From positions 1-33,766 of the forward strand of contig JACRQA010000104.1 of NCBI GenBank assembly GCA_016222915.1: a DNA stretch of 33,766 nt, given 5' to 3'. Both the position numbers and the translations under genes were made by a program. The DNA is from Nitrospirota bacterium (GTDB lineage Bacteria > Nitrospirota > Thermodesulfovibrionia > UBA6902). Within the stretch, counting starts at the first letter, position 1, and every line of letters starts with the position of its first letter. Positions 26,601-33,766 of this stretch are shown here, one piece after another. The notes under the pieces were generated by a model. That model made no database searches, was not told the DNA's origin, and saw nothing but the letters and a program-made list of their open reading frames with translations.

Positions 26601-28214
26601 GGCTATATGAGGATATGGATTGATAAGAACGATAACGATAATTTTGATAATGGCGAGACCTACGAGATGCTGGAAGAAGTCGCCGGATCAGGATGCGTCA
26701 GCGGTAAGTTGTACAAGATTGCCGTGAGGCTTGTGTATGCAGGAGACGGTATTTTGAAATACCGCTTCCTGGCGTCAAACGGCGTGGACGTAGCATCAGG
26801 AGAGCCGGCAACGGACAAATATCTTACACTGGCCAATTCAAAGATATGGACTACTGACGTTGATTTCAACGCAGGTATCAAGACCGGAGTAAGCGTCAAC
26901 GGGGTCTCGGAAGCTGCTTATGTTACCCTCCAGACGGGGGCTGAAAACTGGAGCGCCGTCAGCGTGACCGGACAGTCGCCGGCAACGTCATGGGGACCTA
27001 TGGTTTATGACAGCCACTGCAAAAAATTCATCTACTACGACGGAAGCTCCTATGAATTTAATCCGGCGCTCAAGCAATGGACAAAATTCACGGCAGCGGG
27101 CAGCCCGCCGACAAATGCGTCCGGATGGGGCTGGGCGGGTTCGTCTTTAATGACCTATGACCCGGACAGGGACAGAGTGGTCATGCTTGCATACAACGGA
27201 CAGACCTGGGAATACCATGAGGGCGTCTGGACGAACAGAAACGCCCAAAACATCAATTACCCGGGTTACAACAGATTTAAGTATGCAATGGTCTATGACC
27301 CGACACTTCGAAAGGTCATACTCATCGGTGGCACAATCGGTCCCGGAGTAAGCTATGCCTATTCCGGCCCCATTGTAGTATATGAAGAGACCTGGGCCTA
27401 TGATCCTGTACTGAATAGCTGGGAACCGGTGTTTTTTAACAATACCAATCCACCGGACGGGAAGGGCTTCTCATCTTCCAAGGTGAACCAGACAATAGCG
27501 GTTTTTGACTCATCGGCCAATAAAGTAATCATACCTTACGGAGGGGGCTATTCTTATAACTCTTCCGGCACATTCAGCTTTGGTCCTACCGACTGGATAT
27601 GGAGCAATCTGAATATTTCAACTCCGAACCGTATGTATCAAATTCCGCTCGCATACGATTCCACAAAGGGCAGGGCGGTCCTTTACGGCGGGGCCTTCAA
27701 TGATACACCGCAATATACAACATGGGTCTTTAACTCGACCGATTTCACATGGCAGCAATTGTCCCCGGCAAATTCGCCTTCAGTCGCCGCCGGTTCCATG
27801 TCGTATGATAGTAATAATATGAAGATGATTCTCAACGGTGGATCAGGAGGGACCTGGGCATTTGGAAATACTTATTCTCTATCAAACGAGGGAACAATTT
27901 CCGGCCTGAAAATAGACGCTGGTGAAGGGGCGACTGTTCAATGGAATACCATAGCATGGCATGCCAATGTCCCAATGGGGACCAGCATTAAGTTCCAGGT
28001 AAGGACGGGAAATAGCGAAGGCGAACTTGGCAACGCAATTTTTACCGGACCTGATGGCACAGATCAGACTTATTACACAATATCAGGCAGCCCGCTTGCA
28101 AGTGTTACTAAGACCCACTTCATTGAAGTCAAAGCGGTCCTGACTACAACCGATGTATCCGGAAGTCCAATTCTATATTCGTTGACTGTAAGCCATGATG
28201 TGGCTCTGCAATAA
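23619..28214 (+). CDS. Secreted multiheme cytochrome with calcium-loop modules and an inserted Kelch-like propeller
   Basis: TTG is the start: it lies 30 bp after the previous stop, behind AGAGGGG, and is needed to give a full signal peptide (cleavage near VFAA before TDYPHSG). The short gap suggests translation coupled with the gene at 16806. Twelve CXXCH motifs run from residue 49, plus CX3CH (CSATCH) at about 675, where the paralogues have CXXCH. Three modules related to the EF-hand-loop modules of the gene at 3884 follow (697-1070). A beta-sandwich (SKIWTTDVDFNAG... resuming at about 1424 with GTISGLKIDAGEG) appears split by a Kelch/galactose-oxidase-like propeller (about 1107-1420; repeats such as MVYD....K.I..GG...W.Y.P....W). 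The chain ends at residue 1531 with no anchor. Electron transfer outside the cell is inferred; the propeller ligand is unknown. Confidence 0.92.
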   Translation: MRLRGGTFSAGHHIIKSNILLLTLMLVLSAVSVFAATDYPHSGINNIGCDSCHFVYGSQPSLLPPWTVHAPQDIDDTQYNTLCWSCHNDIDAPYVRTHSSLQTDNGYGDWTVECKVCHNPHYQRQFRVYGSQSYLYSGQSTGVTSTTITRAGAGWEENQWAGEIVVGNISKPDYNYKIISNTADTLTVQGPVNLTKVITGNTFAIIYGKLVKESIDRSKITPPKTNVKTARFFRDTGSKSFADGDATYDGICEVCHTETNYHDEIGSGAAHNEGVRCTQCHNHVNGFGHGGGGGTGCDSCHGHDAGWQGNNNLGKGTFKSHSTHTENDSDDLKGPYIVCGDCHDTGSFPNFKSGADINGDGKFNLLETDVCNPCHSPEGTYDGANNNVIGAKANWQEGIYNADGATLQPGKEKWCAGCHDEGSSIIQSVSAPNVIGDEDGVYTYGIGWGFYKTGHGLQDGQVYPSKDGDFPPLMVNGSTRPIGCSSCHDFSSRHIDGVDRTYGTQSITAAGYRQGYRLKMVNGKEPMQIPRPGSSINFDDYLLCFQCHESEPFLDPIDERSNMAQRSTGNANLKVGHYYHLSQIWWQGWKSDWRTTSNSGVSCPQCHNVHGSKNMAMLSDGSLTGTPPGFEFYYYNRALSSKDINGYNPPTPRNMPLRLADGFQWLPLSTNRVGCSATCHGQILYRNFEWTPYNVPNSPPVLSWTGETNYTSDSVYPKSAVSGSNFEFRINYADHLTNMDGGGFYNSPSYIRVMLDNNNDGVFETAYSMDYVSAAPSGGRIYKKIISIRNTYSNTIRYKISAADGPDTVSTGSSPSGLQAVGDPANENTISIINRAPVLSWTNETNYENDGVNPNAGAVGQAFTFRVKYTDPDNQPPDANGVRVIVNGVEYVLDEKAGGYYDTGRIYYKVIALTTAGELSYRFIANDYFGLPATGEPVSDHTVTVQASSTPPTLEWVIEPGRIEGIKPASGVSGDEFEFRIKYTDLNNQWPPLAGYMRIWIDKNDNDNFDNGETYEMLEEVAGSGCVSGKLYKIAVRLVYAGDGILKYRFLASNGVDVASGEPATDKYLTLANSKIWTTDVDFNAGIKTGVSVNGVSEAAYVTLQTGAENWSAVSVTGQSPATSWGPMVYDSHCKKFIYYDGSSYEFNPALKQWTKFTAAGSPPTNASGWGWAGSSLMTYDPDRDRVVMLAYNGQTWEYHEGVWTNRNAQNINYPGYNRFKYAMVYDPTLRKVILIGGTIGPGVSYAYSGPIVVYEETWAYDPVLNSWEPVFFNNTNPPDGKGFSSSKVNQTIAVFDSSANKVIIPYGGGYSYNSSGTFSFGPTDWIWSNLNISTPNRMYQIPLAYDSTKGRAVLYGGAFNDTPQYTTWVFNSTDFTWQQLSPANSPSVAAGSMSYDSNNMKMILNGGSGGTWAFGNTYSLSNEGTISGLKIDAGEGATVQWNTIAWHANVPMGTSIKFQVRTGNSEGELGNAIFTGPDGTDQTYYTISGSPLASVTKTHFIEVKAVLTTTDVSGSPILYSLTVSHDVALQ

Positions 28215-28316
28215 GCATAGAGTAATATCCCTCACGACAAGGTGAAATAAAACATCGTCTCAATATTTATTAAGAATACCCGCCTGTATTTATGAAATAA
28301 TTTTAAATTTATCGGA

Positions 28317-28332
28317 TGGTATTTTATTTGCT
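28317..28332 (+). promoter_or_regulatory. Sigma-54-type promoter of the cytochrome gene at 28534
   Basis: TGGTATTTTATTTGCT has correct GG/GC spacing and is followed by TATTT, as is the site at 16716. The predicted start near 28343 gives a leader of about 190 nt that contains element copy C. Confidence 0.5.
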
Positions 28333-28417
28333 TATTTAAATAGGGAGGAGGGGCATACAAGAATTTTGAAAATACAGCGCAGGAAAAATACTAATAGAAC
28401 TTATTTCGTTCTGCCTG

Positions 28418-28474
28418 ATTTCCTGATGCATTTTCAGATAAATCCCTATTGAGGAAATAAATATAATCTCCGAA
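28418..28474 (+). promoter_or_regulatory. Conserved 57-nt upstream element, copy C
   Basis: The copy has ATTTCCT, TTTCAGA, CCCTATTGAG and CCGAA at the same spacing as copy A; the middle of the first block (GATGCAT) differs. It ends 59 bp before the ATG at 28534. Confidence 0.6.
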
Positions 28475-28533
28475 TGAGATTCATCTATAAGGCGGAAATG
28501 TAGCCAACAATTGCAGTTAAGAAAGAAGAGATA

Positions 28534-31500
28534 ATGAGGGGATCAATACTTCTTGCTGTACTTGCCGTACTGTTCGTCATTGCTGCGCCCGCCCACACCA
28601 TTGACTATCCCCATTTCAGCATAAACAGCATCGGTTGCGACTCGTGCCATTTTGTATCAGGGACACAACCTTCATTATTGCCTCCCTGGACAGCGCATAA
28701 TCCCCAGGATATAGATGACACCCAATACAACACACTTTGCTGGAGCTGTCATAATGATATCGATGCACCCTATATGAGGACGCATTCAAGTCTTCAGACA
28801 GACAACAGCTATGGAGACTGGACTGTGGAGTGCAGGGTCTGCCATGATCCTCATTACCAGGACCAGTTCAGAAAATACGGGAGCCCTAGCTATCTGTATT
28901 CAGGCGCATCAACGGGGATAACGGCATCGACGATAACGAAGACAGGCGCGGGGTGGACGGCTAATGCATATACCGGGCTGGTGATTGTTCCGAATGTGTT
29001 ACAGAAGAATTATAACTACAACATACTCAGCAACACATCTGATACATTGACAGTGCAGGGACCGATCAATTTAACAAAGGTGACCGTTGGGAACACGTTT
29101 GCTATTGTCTACGGGAACCTGATCAACGACACTATTGATCTCAGCAAGATAATAATAACGCCTGCCAAGAGCGGGAGCAAGACGACAAGGTTTTTCAATT
29201 CAACAGGTGGTAAATCATTTGCTGATGGTGATGCAACGTATGACGGGGTATGCGAAGTCTGTCATACACAGACAACCCATTTCAGGAACAACGGCGGAGG
29301 CTTCGATCCGTTGCATACAAACATGGGAGCAGTCGTTGGGACGAGGTGCACTAATTGCCACATGCACGTGAACGGGTTCATGGGCATGGGCGGAGGGGTG
29401 CACAAGACGCACGTGACGGATGAAAAGGGGCCGAAGCTCGCATGTGTGGATTGCCATGGGACAAACACTCCACCTATGCTTGCGGATGGTCAGAGACTTG
29501 CGAACACTACTGTATGCAATAGCTGTCATTCGGAAAGCGGAGCAGCAATTGCCAAGACCTACTGGCAGACCAATCCCGGCAATTGGACAACTACAGGGGG
29601 AGAAGCGGAATACTGCGGGAGTTGTCACGACGGGACACCGGGAAACAGCAAGAACGACGGCACAGGAGATACAGCAGCAAATATAGTCGGAGACAATACG
29701 ACATACGGATTCTTTGTCACAGGTCATGGAAAGACAACGGGCACTTATACAAGGCTTTCCTGGCAGGCCACAATGACATACGGGAATCCTGCGGCAAACA
29801 AATCCTGCAGCGTGTGTCATGATCTGAGCACCCCGCATTACGGCAGCGTCAATAAGAGACTTAAGCCGGGATATGAGAATGACAGCAGCAACAGCAATTG
29901 CAGGCAGTGTCATGATTCCGGAATTGCGGCGACATCCGAACCTGAGTGGTATACGACATATTCCGCATATCAAGAATCCGCTCACAAGAACAAGAAGTGC
30001 TCTGAATGTCATGACGTGCATGGGGCGTCAGGAAATTATCCCGGGATGACGAGGGCAAATCAGGAGAGCTTGTGTTATCAATGTCATACCCAGGGAGGTG
30101 TACAGAACAATGCGATGTCAGGAGCAGGTTTAGCGGACGACATACAGCAGGCTTTCAGCCTTTCAAACAAGCATGACCTTGGAACATCATTCTCGCTGAA
30201 TTTTGAAAGCTACACCCTTGAATGCGTATCATGTCACAACGTACATGTCATCACCGGGAAATATTGGGATGCGGCAAGCGGAAAGAGTCCCGTAACGAGA
30301 TTTACAAACAATACCGCAGTATGGGGAGATGCCGCCGGCGAAAAGATGGACGATTATGTCGGCTCAGGGATTTACCAGACTCCATATGCTGACGTATTTC
30401 CCGGCTATATACTGCCCGATTACCCGACCTTCTGTCTCGACTGTCACAGCAGTTTCGGGGGTGGCGGTCAAGGTGGCATAAGCTGGGGTTCCGACAAGCA
30501 CGGCAAAGGCGCAGCTAACAACCCCGGCGGGAATCAGGGACCGTATCCTGACTATTGGGGGATATGGGCACAAGGCCAAATATACGATGCCAACCCGCCA
30601 GCTTTCAAGGTGCCTGTAGGTCGCGGCTTTGTCTCTTTCACGTATCAGCCGTGGGACCAGGAGCGCCGCATCGCGGGTGGCAACTTTGTGCTGTCGTGCA
30701 CTGATTGCCATGAGGCGCATGGCGCAAGTAACGGATCAATGACCAGGACCATTATTCGTCCGGCAACCAGCGAACCAGGGGCCGAAACCGGCCCATCATC
30801 ATCAGCGCCGACTGCCTGCCAGATTTGTCACGGTGTTAAGACACAGGAGCACAACGGCGGTCTTTTCGGCTGCGGTTCAGCTTCATGTCACCAAACGGCC
30901 AACATCCATCGCCTGGCTGTCTCGGGGGGCGGCGGCGGGACGACCTTATTCAACAGGGAACATGTGGCGGACATCAGATTTGAGAATTCTCTGGACGACT
31001 CCGGCACATGGAAGATGCACGGGCGCTGGGTGGACAACGGCAATCTTCAGTCTACGAATTCCAGCCTGAGTCCCAACGCCGATTACCTGGCCAAATTCGT
31101 TCCCGGTAAATCCGGCCAGGCCTTCTCCTTTGACGGCAACGACGTTGTAGAGCTGGGCTCACGCGGGGCTTTCTCCGAAGGCTATGCCCAGTCGTCGGCC
31201 AAAACCGGCATGGCCAAGGCTTTCGAGCTGACCGACACGGGCACAATTGCAGCTTGGATATATCCGACTGATCTCACCGGCACGAAGACCATCGCTTCAA
31301 ACGCAAAGGAAGGCGACAGGAACTATGTGTTGATGATTAAAGACACTGTCCCCGGCGAGACCGGCCCGAGGCTTGTCTTCCATGCTGACACAATGGACAT
31401 GTATGAACCGGACCACGGGGCGTACAGCAGTGTAACGATTCCATTAAATGAATGGACGCACGTGGCTGCCGTCTATAACCGCTGGGATGCCGACCACAAG

Positions 31501-33766
31501 ATCATAAGGCTTTTTGTAAACGGGAACGATGTGACCATGAATACCGGCGCCGTGGAATACTCCCAGCCTCTTACACAATGCAGTATTGAGCCTACTTCAT
31601 ACTGGTCGACCTGGAACATGCAGCCGTTTCTTCTCGGCGGTCATCCCGTCGATTTTGATATGTTCCAGGGAGTAACTTGCGATATGACCGATTACTTTGA
31701 GGGGAAAATGGATGAGTTCCACGTCTACAATATAGCGATGAATTCTTACCAGATACGGCAGAGCATTGGTCCTGTTATTGTAAGTGCAAAGGGCAAGATC
31801 GGCAGCGACCAACTGACTATTGCCTTTTCACGCGGGGTATATACGAATACAGGCGCAAGCGGCTCTCTTGTTCCTTCGGATTTCATCCTCACGGATACGG
31901 ATGATAGCAGGACGGTTTCATCGGTAAACCATACCGCCGGCGCATCAACTGCGACGTTGACCCTAAGCTCTCCGATTGATTCATCTGAAGACCTCTTTGC
32001 AGATAAATTGAAGGCTGCAAGCAATACTGTCTTTGATTCAAGCGACAACCCAGCCATTTCTCTGGACGTGGTCATAACAGCCAGATCAAATATCAAAGGC
32101 GCAATTGCAAAAGATTCATCGGGCGTCGCAGGCATACAGACCGGAGACAAGGTAATCATAAAATTTGATATGGCTACACAGGGCACGCCTGTTACAAGTG
32201 GAAATATTAATAGCGCCCTTGGTCTCTCCAACAGTCATTCCTGGCTCAGCGGAAGCGGCGCGATAACCTCCGCCATATGGAGCACGACCACAAATTCAAA
32301 CGACACATTGACGATTACATTAAGCGCAAACAGCGGAGCTCCGTCTGTTTCTCCTGGCGATATAATTACGCTCAACGGCACGTTAAAGGACGCATCAGGC
32401 GTTTCCATTGATGACAATCATGTCATTTCAGGGACATTCGGTCCGCTCCCTGACGGCGCAGTAGGATACTGGAACATGGTCGAGAACTACGGCGACGGCG
32501 CGTATGATTCAACCGATTATGAAAACCATGGCACGCTCGTCAATCTCCCTACATGGACAACGGGAGTATATGATTCCGGGCTTTACTTTGACGGCGAGGA
32601 TGATTACGTGGAAGTCCCGGACTCCGCATCACTTGATCTAAGCAGAGAGGGGACATTGGAGGTTTGGGCCAAGAAAGATGAGAACAGGGCATACCAGGTT
32701 TATATTGCCAAATATGCAACCTCCGGCAGCGCGCTTGCCAATTTCGGCTACGTGCTTGCTGATGTGGAAGGCAAGATAGCGGTCAAATGGGGCGAGGAGG
32801 ATGACGTCCTGACAAGCGACTGCGTTACAGTGCCGACCGGGGCATGGAACCATATTCTCGCCACTTACGACGGCACGCAGATGAAGATATTCCTCAACGG
32901 GCAGCCCATAAAAACCGGCTCCGTTATGAAGAAAGCCGTCCCCAATGCATACCCTCTGAGGATTGGCGCAAAGGGCGCGGGCGACTCTTATGACAGCCTC
33001 TTTCAAGGCACGATTGACGAGGCAGTGGTCTACAATAGGGCGCTTACCAACGACGAGGTAAGAGAGCGTTACGGCGAGACTGTCAGCCCGAAGAGCGCCA
33101 TTGTTTATGACATGAACGGAGCTGATGGGATACAATCCGGCGATAAGGTCGTGGTCAAGTTCGACGGACCTACAAACGGAGCGACTGTGAATGCTTCAAA
33201 TATTAATGCGGTCTTGGCCCTTAACAATGGTCATACATGGGGCACGATAAGCAGCGCGGCATGGAGCACAACAGTATTCACGAATGACAAGCTGACAATT
33301 ACTTTAAGCACAAGTGGCATCGCGCCGACAATTGCGCCTGCGGATACAATAACCCCTAACGGCTCTGTGCTGAAAGACCTGTGGGGCAGTTCCATAACAA
33401 CCACTATTGGCGTAGGCGGCAAATTCGGCCCGCTCCCAAGCGGCGCGGTGGCCTATTATGATTTCAACGAAGGAAGCGGTACGACTGTCAATGATGCTAC
33501 TTTAAATGAAAACCACGGCGTTGTCAGGGGTGATGGATCATGGATTTCGGGCAGGACAGGAGGCGGCAATGCGCTGAATTTCAACGGCACGGACACACAT
33601 GTTTTTGTGCAGGACTGCGGGACTTCGCTTGATCTTACCACCCAGGGCACACTTGAGTTCTGGATGAGGAAGGACAGCAGCCCGACGAACACCTACCCCA
33701 TCATTGTCAGCAAGGGACAGCCGACAAGGACAGACGGCACGGGCAACTATGCAGTCGACTCACTGA
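28534..33766 (+). CDS. Secreted 16-heme cytochrome with LamG domains, 3'-partial (missed by the ORF track)
   Basis: The frame from ATG 28534 stays open for 1744 codons to the window edge, so the ORF list omitted it. A short signal peptide (MRGSILLAVLAVLFVIAAPAHT-like, cleaved about residue 21) precedes IDYPHFSINSIGCDSCH. Sixteen CXXCH motifs and one CX4CH (CGSASCH, residue 780) run from residue 35. The heme part is longer than in the paralogues and differs after heme 7. Then come a LamG domain (about 813-1071), an Ig-like segment (1083-1186), a GIQTGDKVIIKF linker (to 1306), a second LamG (1308-1516), another linker (1518-1636) and a third LamG, cut by the window. The ribosome binding site is weak (AAGAAGAG). 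Extracellular electron transfer combined with glycan or surface binding is inferred. Confidence 0.93.
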   Translation, partial: MRGSILLAVLAVLFVIAAPAHTIDYPHFSINSIGCDSCHFVSGTQPSLLPPWTAHNPQDIDDTQYNTLCWSCHNDIDAPYMRTHSSLQTDNSYGDWTVECRVCHDPHYQDQFRKYGSPSYLYSGASTGITASTITKTGAGWTANAYTGLVIVPNVLQKNYNYNILSNTSDTLTVQGPINLTKVTVGNTFAIVYGNLINDTIDLSKIIITPAKSGSKTTRFFNSTGGKSFADGDATYDGVCEVCHTQTTHFRNNGGGFDPLHTNMGAVVGTRCTNCHMHVNGFMGMGGGVHKTHVTDEKGPKLACVDCHGTNTPPMLADGQRLANTTVCNSCHSESGAAIAKTYWQTNPGNWTTTGGEAEYCGSCHDGTPGNSKNDGTGDTAANIVGDNTTYGFFVTGHGKTTGTYTRLSWQATMTYGNPAANKSCSVCHDLSTPHYGSVNKRLKPGYENDSSNSNCRQCHDSGIAATSEPEWYTTYSAYQESAHKNKKCSECHDVHGASGNYPGMTRANQESLCYQCHTQGGVQNNAMSGAGLADDIQQAFSLSNKHDLGTSFSLNFESYTLECVSCHNVHVITGKYWDAASGKSPVTRFTNNTAVWGDAAGEKMDDYVGSGIYQTPYADVFPGYILPDYPTFCLDCHSSFGGGGQGGISWGSDKHGKGAANNPGGNQGPYPDYWGIWAQGQIYDANPPAFKVPVGRGFVSFTYQPWDQERRIAGGNFVLSCTDCHEAHGASNGSMTRTIIRPATSEPGAETGPSSSAPTACQICHGVKTQEHNGGLFGCGSASCHQTANIHRLAVSGGGGGTTLFNREHVADIRFENSLDDSGTWKMHGRWVDNGNLQSTNSSLSPNADYLAKFVPGKSGQAFSFDGNDVVELGSRGAFSEGYAQSSAKTGMAKAFELTDTGTIAAWIYPTDLTGTKTIASNAKEGDRNYVLMIKDTVPGETGPRLVFHADTMDMYEPDHGAYSSVTIPLNEWTHVAAVYNRWDADHKIIRLFVNGNDVTMNTGAVEYSQPLTQCSIEPTSYWSTWNMQPFLLGGHPVDFDMFQGVTCDMTDYFEGKMDEFHVYNIAMNSYQIRQSIGPVIVSAKGKIGSDQLTIAFSRGVYTNTGASGSLVPSDFILTDTDDSRTVSSVNHTAGASTATLTLSSPIDSSEDLFADKLKAASNTVFDSSDNPAISLDVVITARSNIKGAIAKDSSGVAGIQTGDKVIIKFDMATQGTPVTSGNINSALGLSNSHSWLSGSGAITSAIWSTTTNSNDTLTITLSANSGAPSVSPGDIITLNGTLKDASGVSIDDNHVISGTFGPLPDGAVGYWNMVENYGDGAYDSTDYENHGTLVNLPTWTTGVYDSGLYFDGEDDYVEVPDSASLDLSREGTLEVWAKKDENRAYQVYIAKYATSGSALANFGYVLADVEGKIAVKWGEEDDVLTSDCVTVPTGAWNHILATYDGTQMKIFLNGQPIKTGSVMKKAVPNAYPLRIGAKGAGDSYDSLFQGTIDEAVVYNRALTNDEVRERYGETVSPKSAIVYDMNGADGIQSGDKVVVKFDGPTNGATVNASNINAVLALNNGHTWGTISSAAWSTTVFTNDKLTITLSTSGIAPTIAPADTITPNGSVLKDLWGSSITTTIGVGGKFGPLPSGAVAYYDFNEGSGTTVNDATLNENHGVVRGDGSWISGRTGGGNALNFNGTDTHVFVQDCGTSLDLTTQGTLEFWMRKDSSPTNTYPIIVSKGQPTRTDGTGNYAVDSL

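Larger units (their letters stand above)
28215..28533. other. Intergenic region, 319 bp, upstream of the last cytochrome gene
   Basis: This AT-rich gap holds a sigma-54-type site (28317-28332) and element copy C (28418-28474). No terminator hairpin with a T-tract is seen after the stop at 28214. Confidence 0.5.

Noticed and set aside
29215-30021. Minus-strand ORF of 268 residues
   Set aside because: It is antisense to the heme region of the cytochrome at 28534, with no signal of its own.

Overview
The window is dominated by a tandem family of very large, secreted multiheme c-type cytochromes whose C-terminal parts are built from adhesin-like and other extracellular beta domains. Four such genes lie on the + strand: 3884-12046, 16806-23588, 23619-28214, and one starting at 28534 that runs off the right edge. 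The last one is absent from the ORF track because it has no stop in the window. All four share an N-terminal module of about 650 residues: signal peptide, DYPHF-type start, a first heme CDSCH, and a heme-free segment of about 100 residues between hemes 3 and 4. Together they hold 53 canonical CXXCH motifs in the window, plus one each of CX3CH, CX4CH and CX5CH. Past the heme module the genes diverge: right-handed beta-helices, Calx-beta repeats, modules with EF-hand-like calcium loops, a Kelch-like propeller, 240-residue Gly-rich repeats, and LamG domains. At the left edge is the C-terminal part of another beta-helix protein (3-3478), broken by a frameshift near 940.

Between the first and second complete cytochromes lies a mixed segment. 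Two minus-strand PEP-CTERM proteins (13995 to 12159) form an operon with a good sigma-54-type promoter. A 64-residue single-span membrane protein follows at 14510. Then comes a two-gene operon with a KDPG/KHG-type aldolase and an HMGL-like DRE-TIM aldolase, behind a sigma-70-like promoter.

Regulatory structure is the least expected part. A 57-nt element with fixed internal spacing occurs upstream of two cytochrome genes and of the small membrane protein, and a shorter relative lies before a third cytochrome. Three sites match the sigma-54 -24/-12 pattern, before two cytochrome genes and before the PEP-CTERM operon. The 3479-3883 gap also holds a relic of a cytochrome N-terminus, which suggests gene birth and decay within the array.

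Organism: a Gram-negative, sigma-54-containing, PEP-CTERM-bearing bacterium of roughly 50% GC with heavy investment in extracellular cytochromes. This fits anaerobic or metal-reducing lineages such as Nitrospirota or Desulfobacterota from environmental metagenomes. That placement is inference with low confidence. A plausible joint function is a cell-surface or matrix electron-transfer and adhesion layer: heme modules carry electrons, the beta domains bind polysaccharide, mineral or neighbours, and the PEP-CTERM proteins belong to the same exopolysaccharide-associated surface. No tRNA, rRNA, CRISPR array or insertion sequence was seen.
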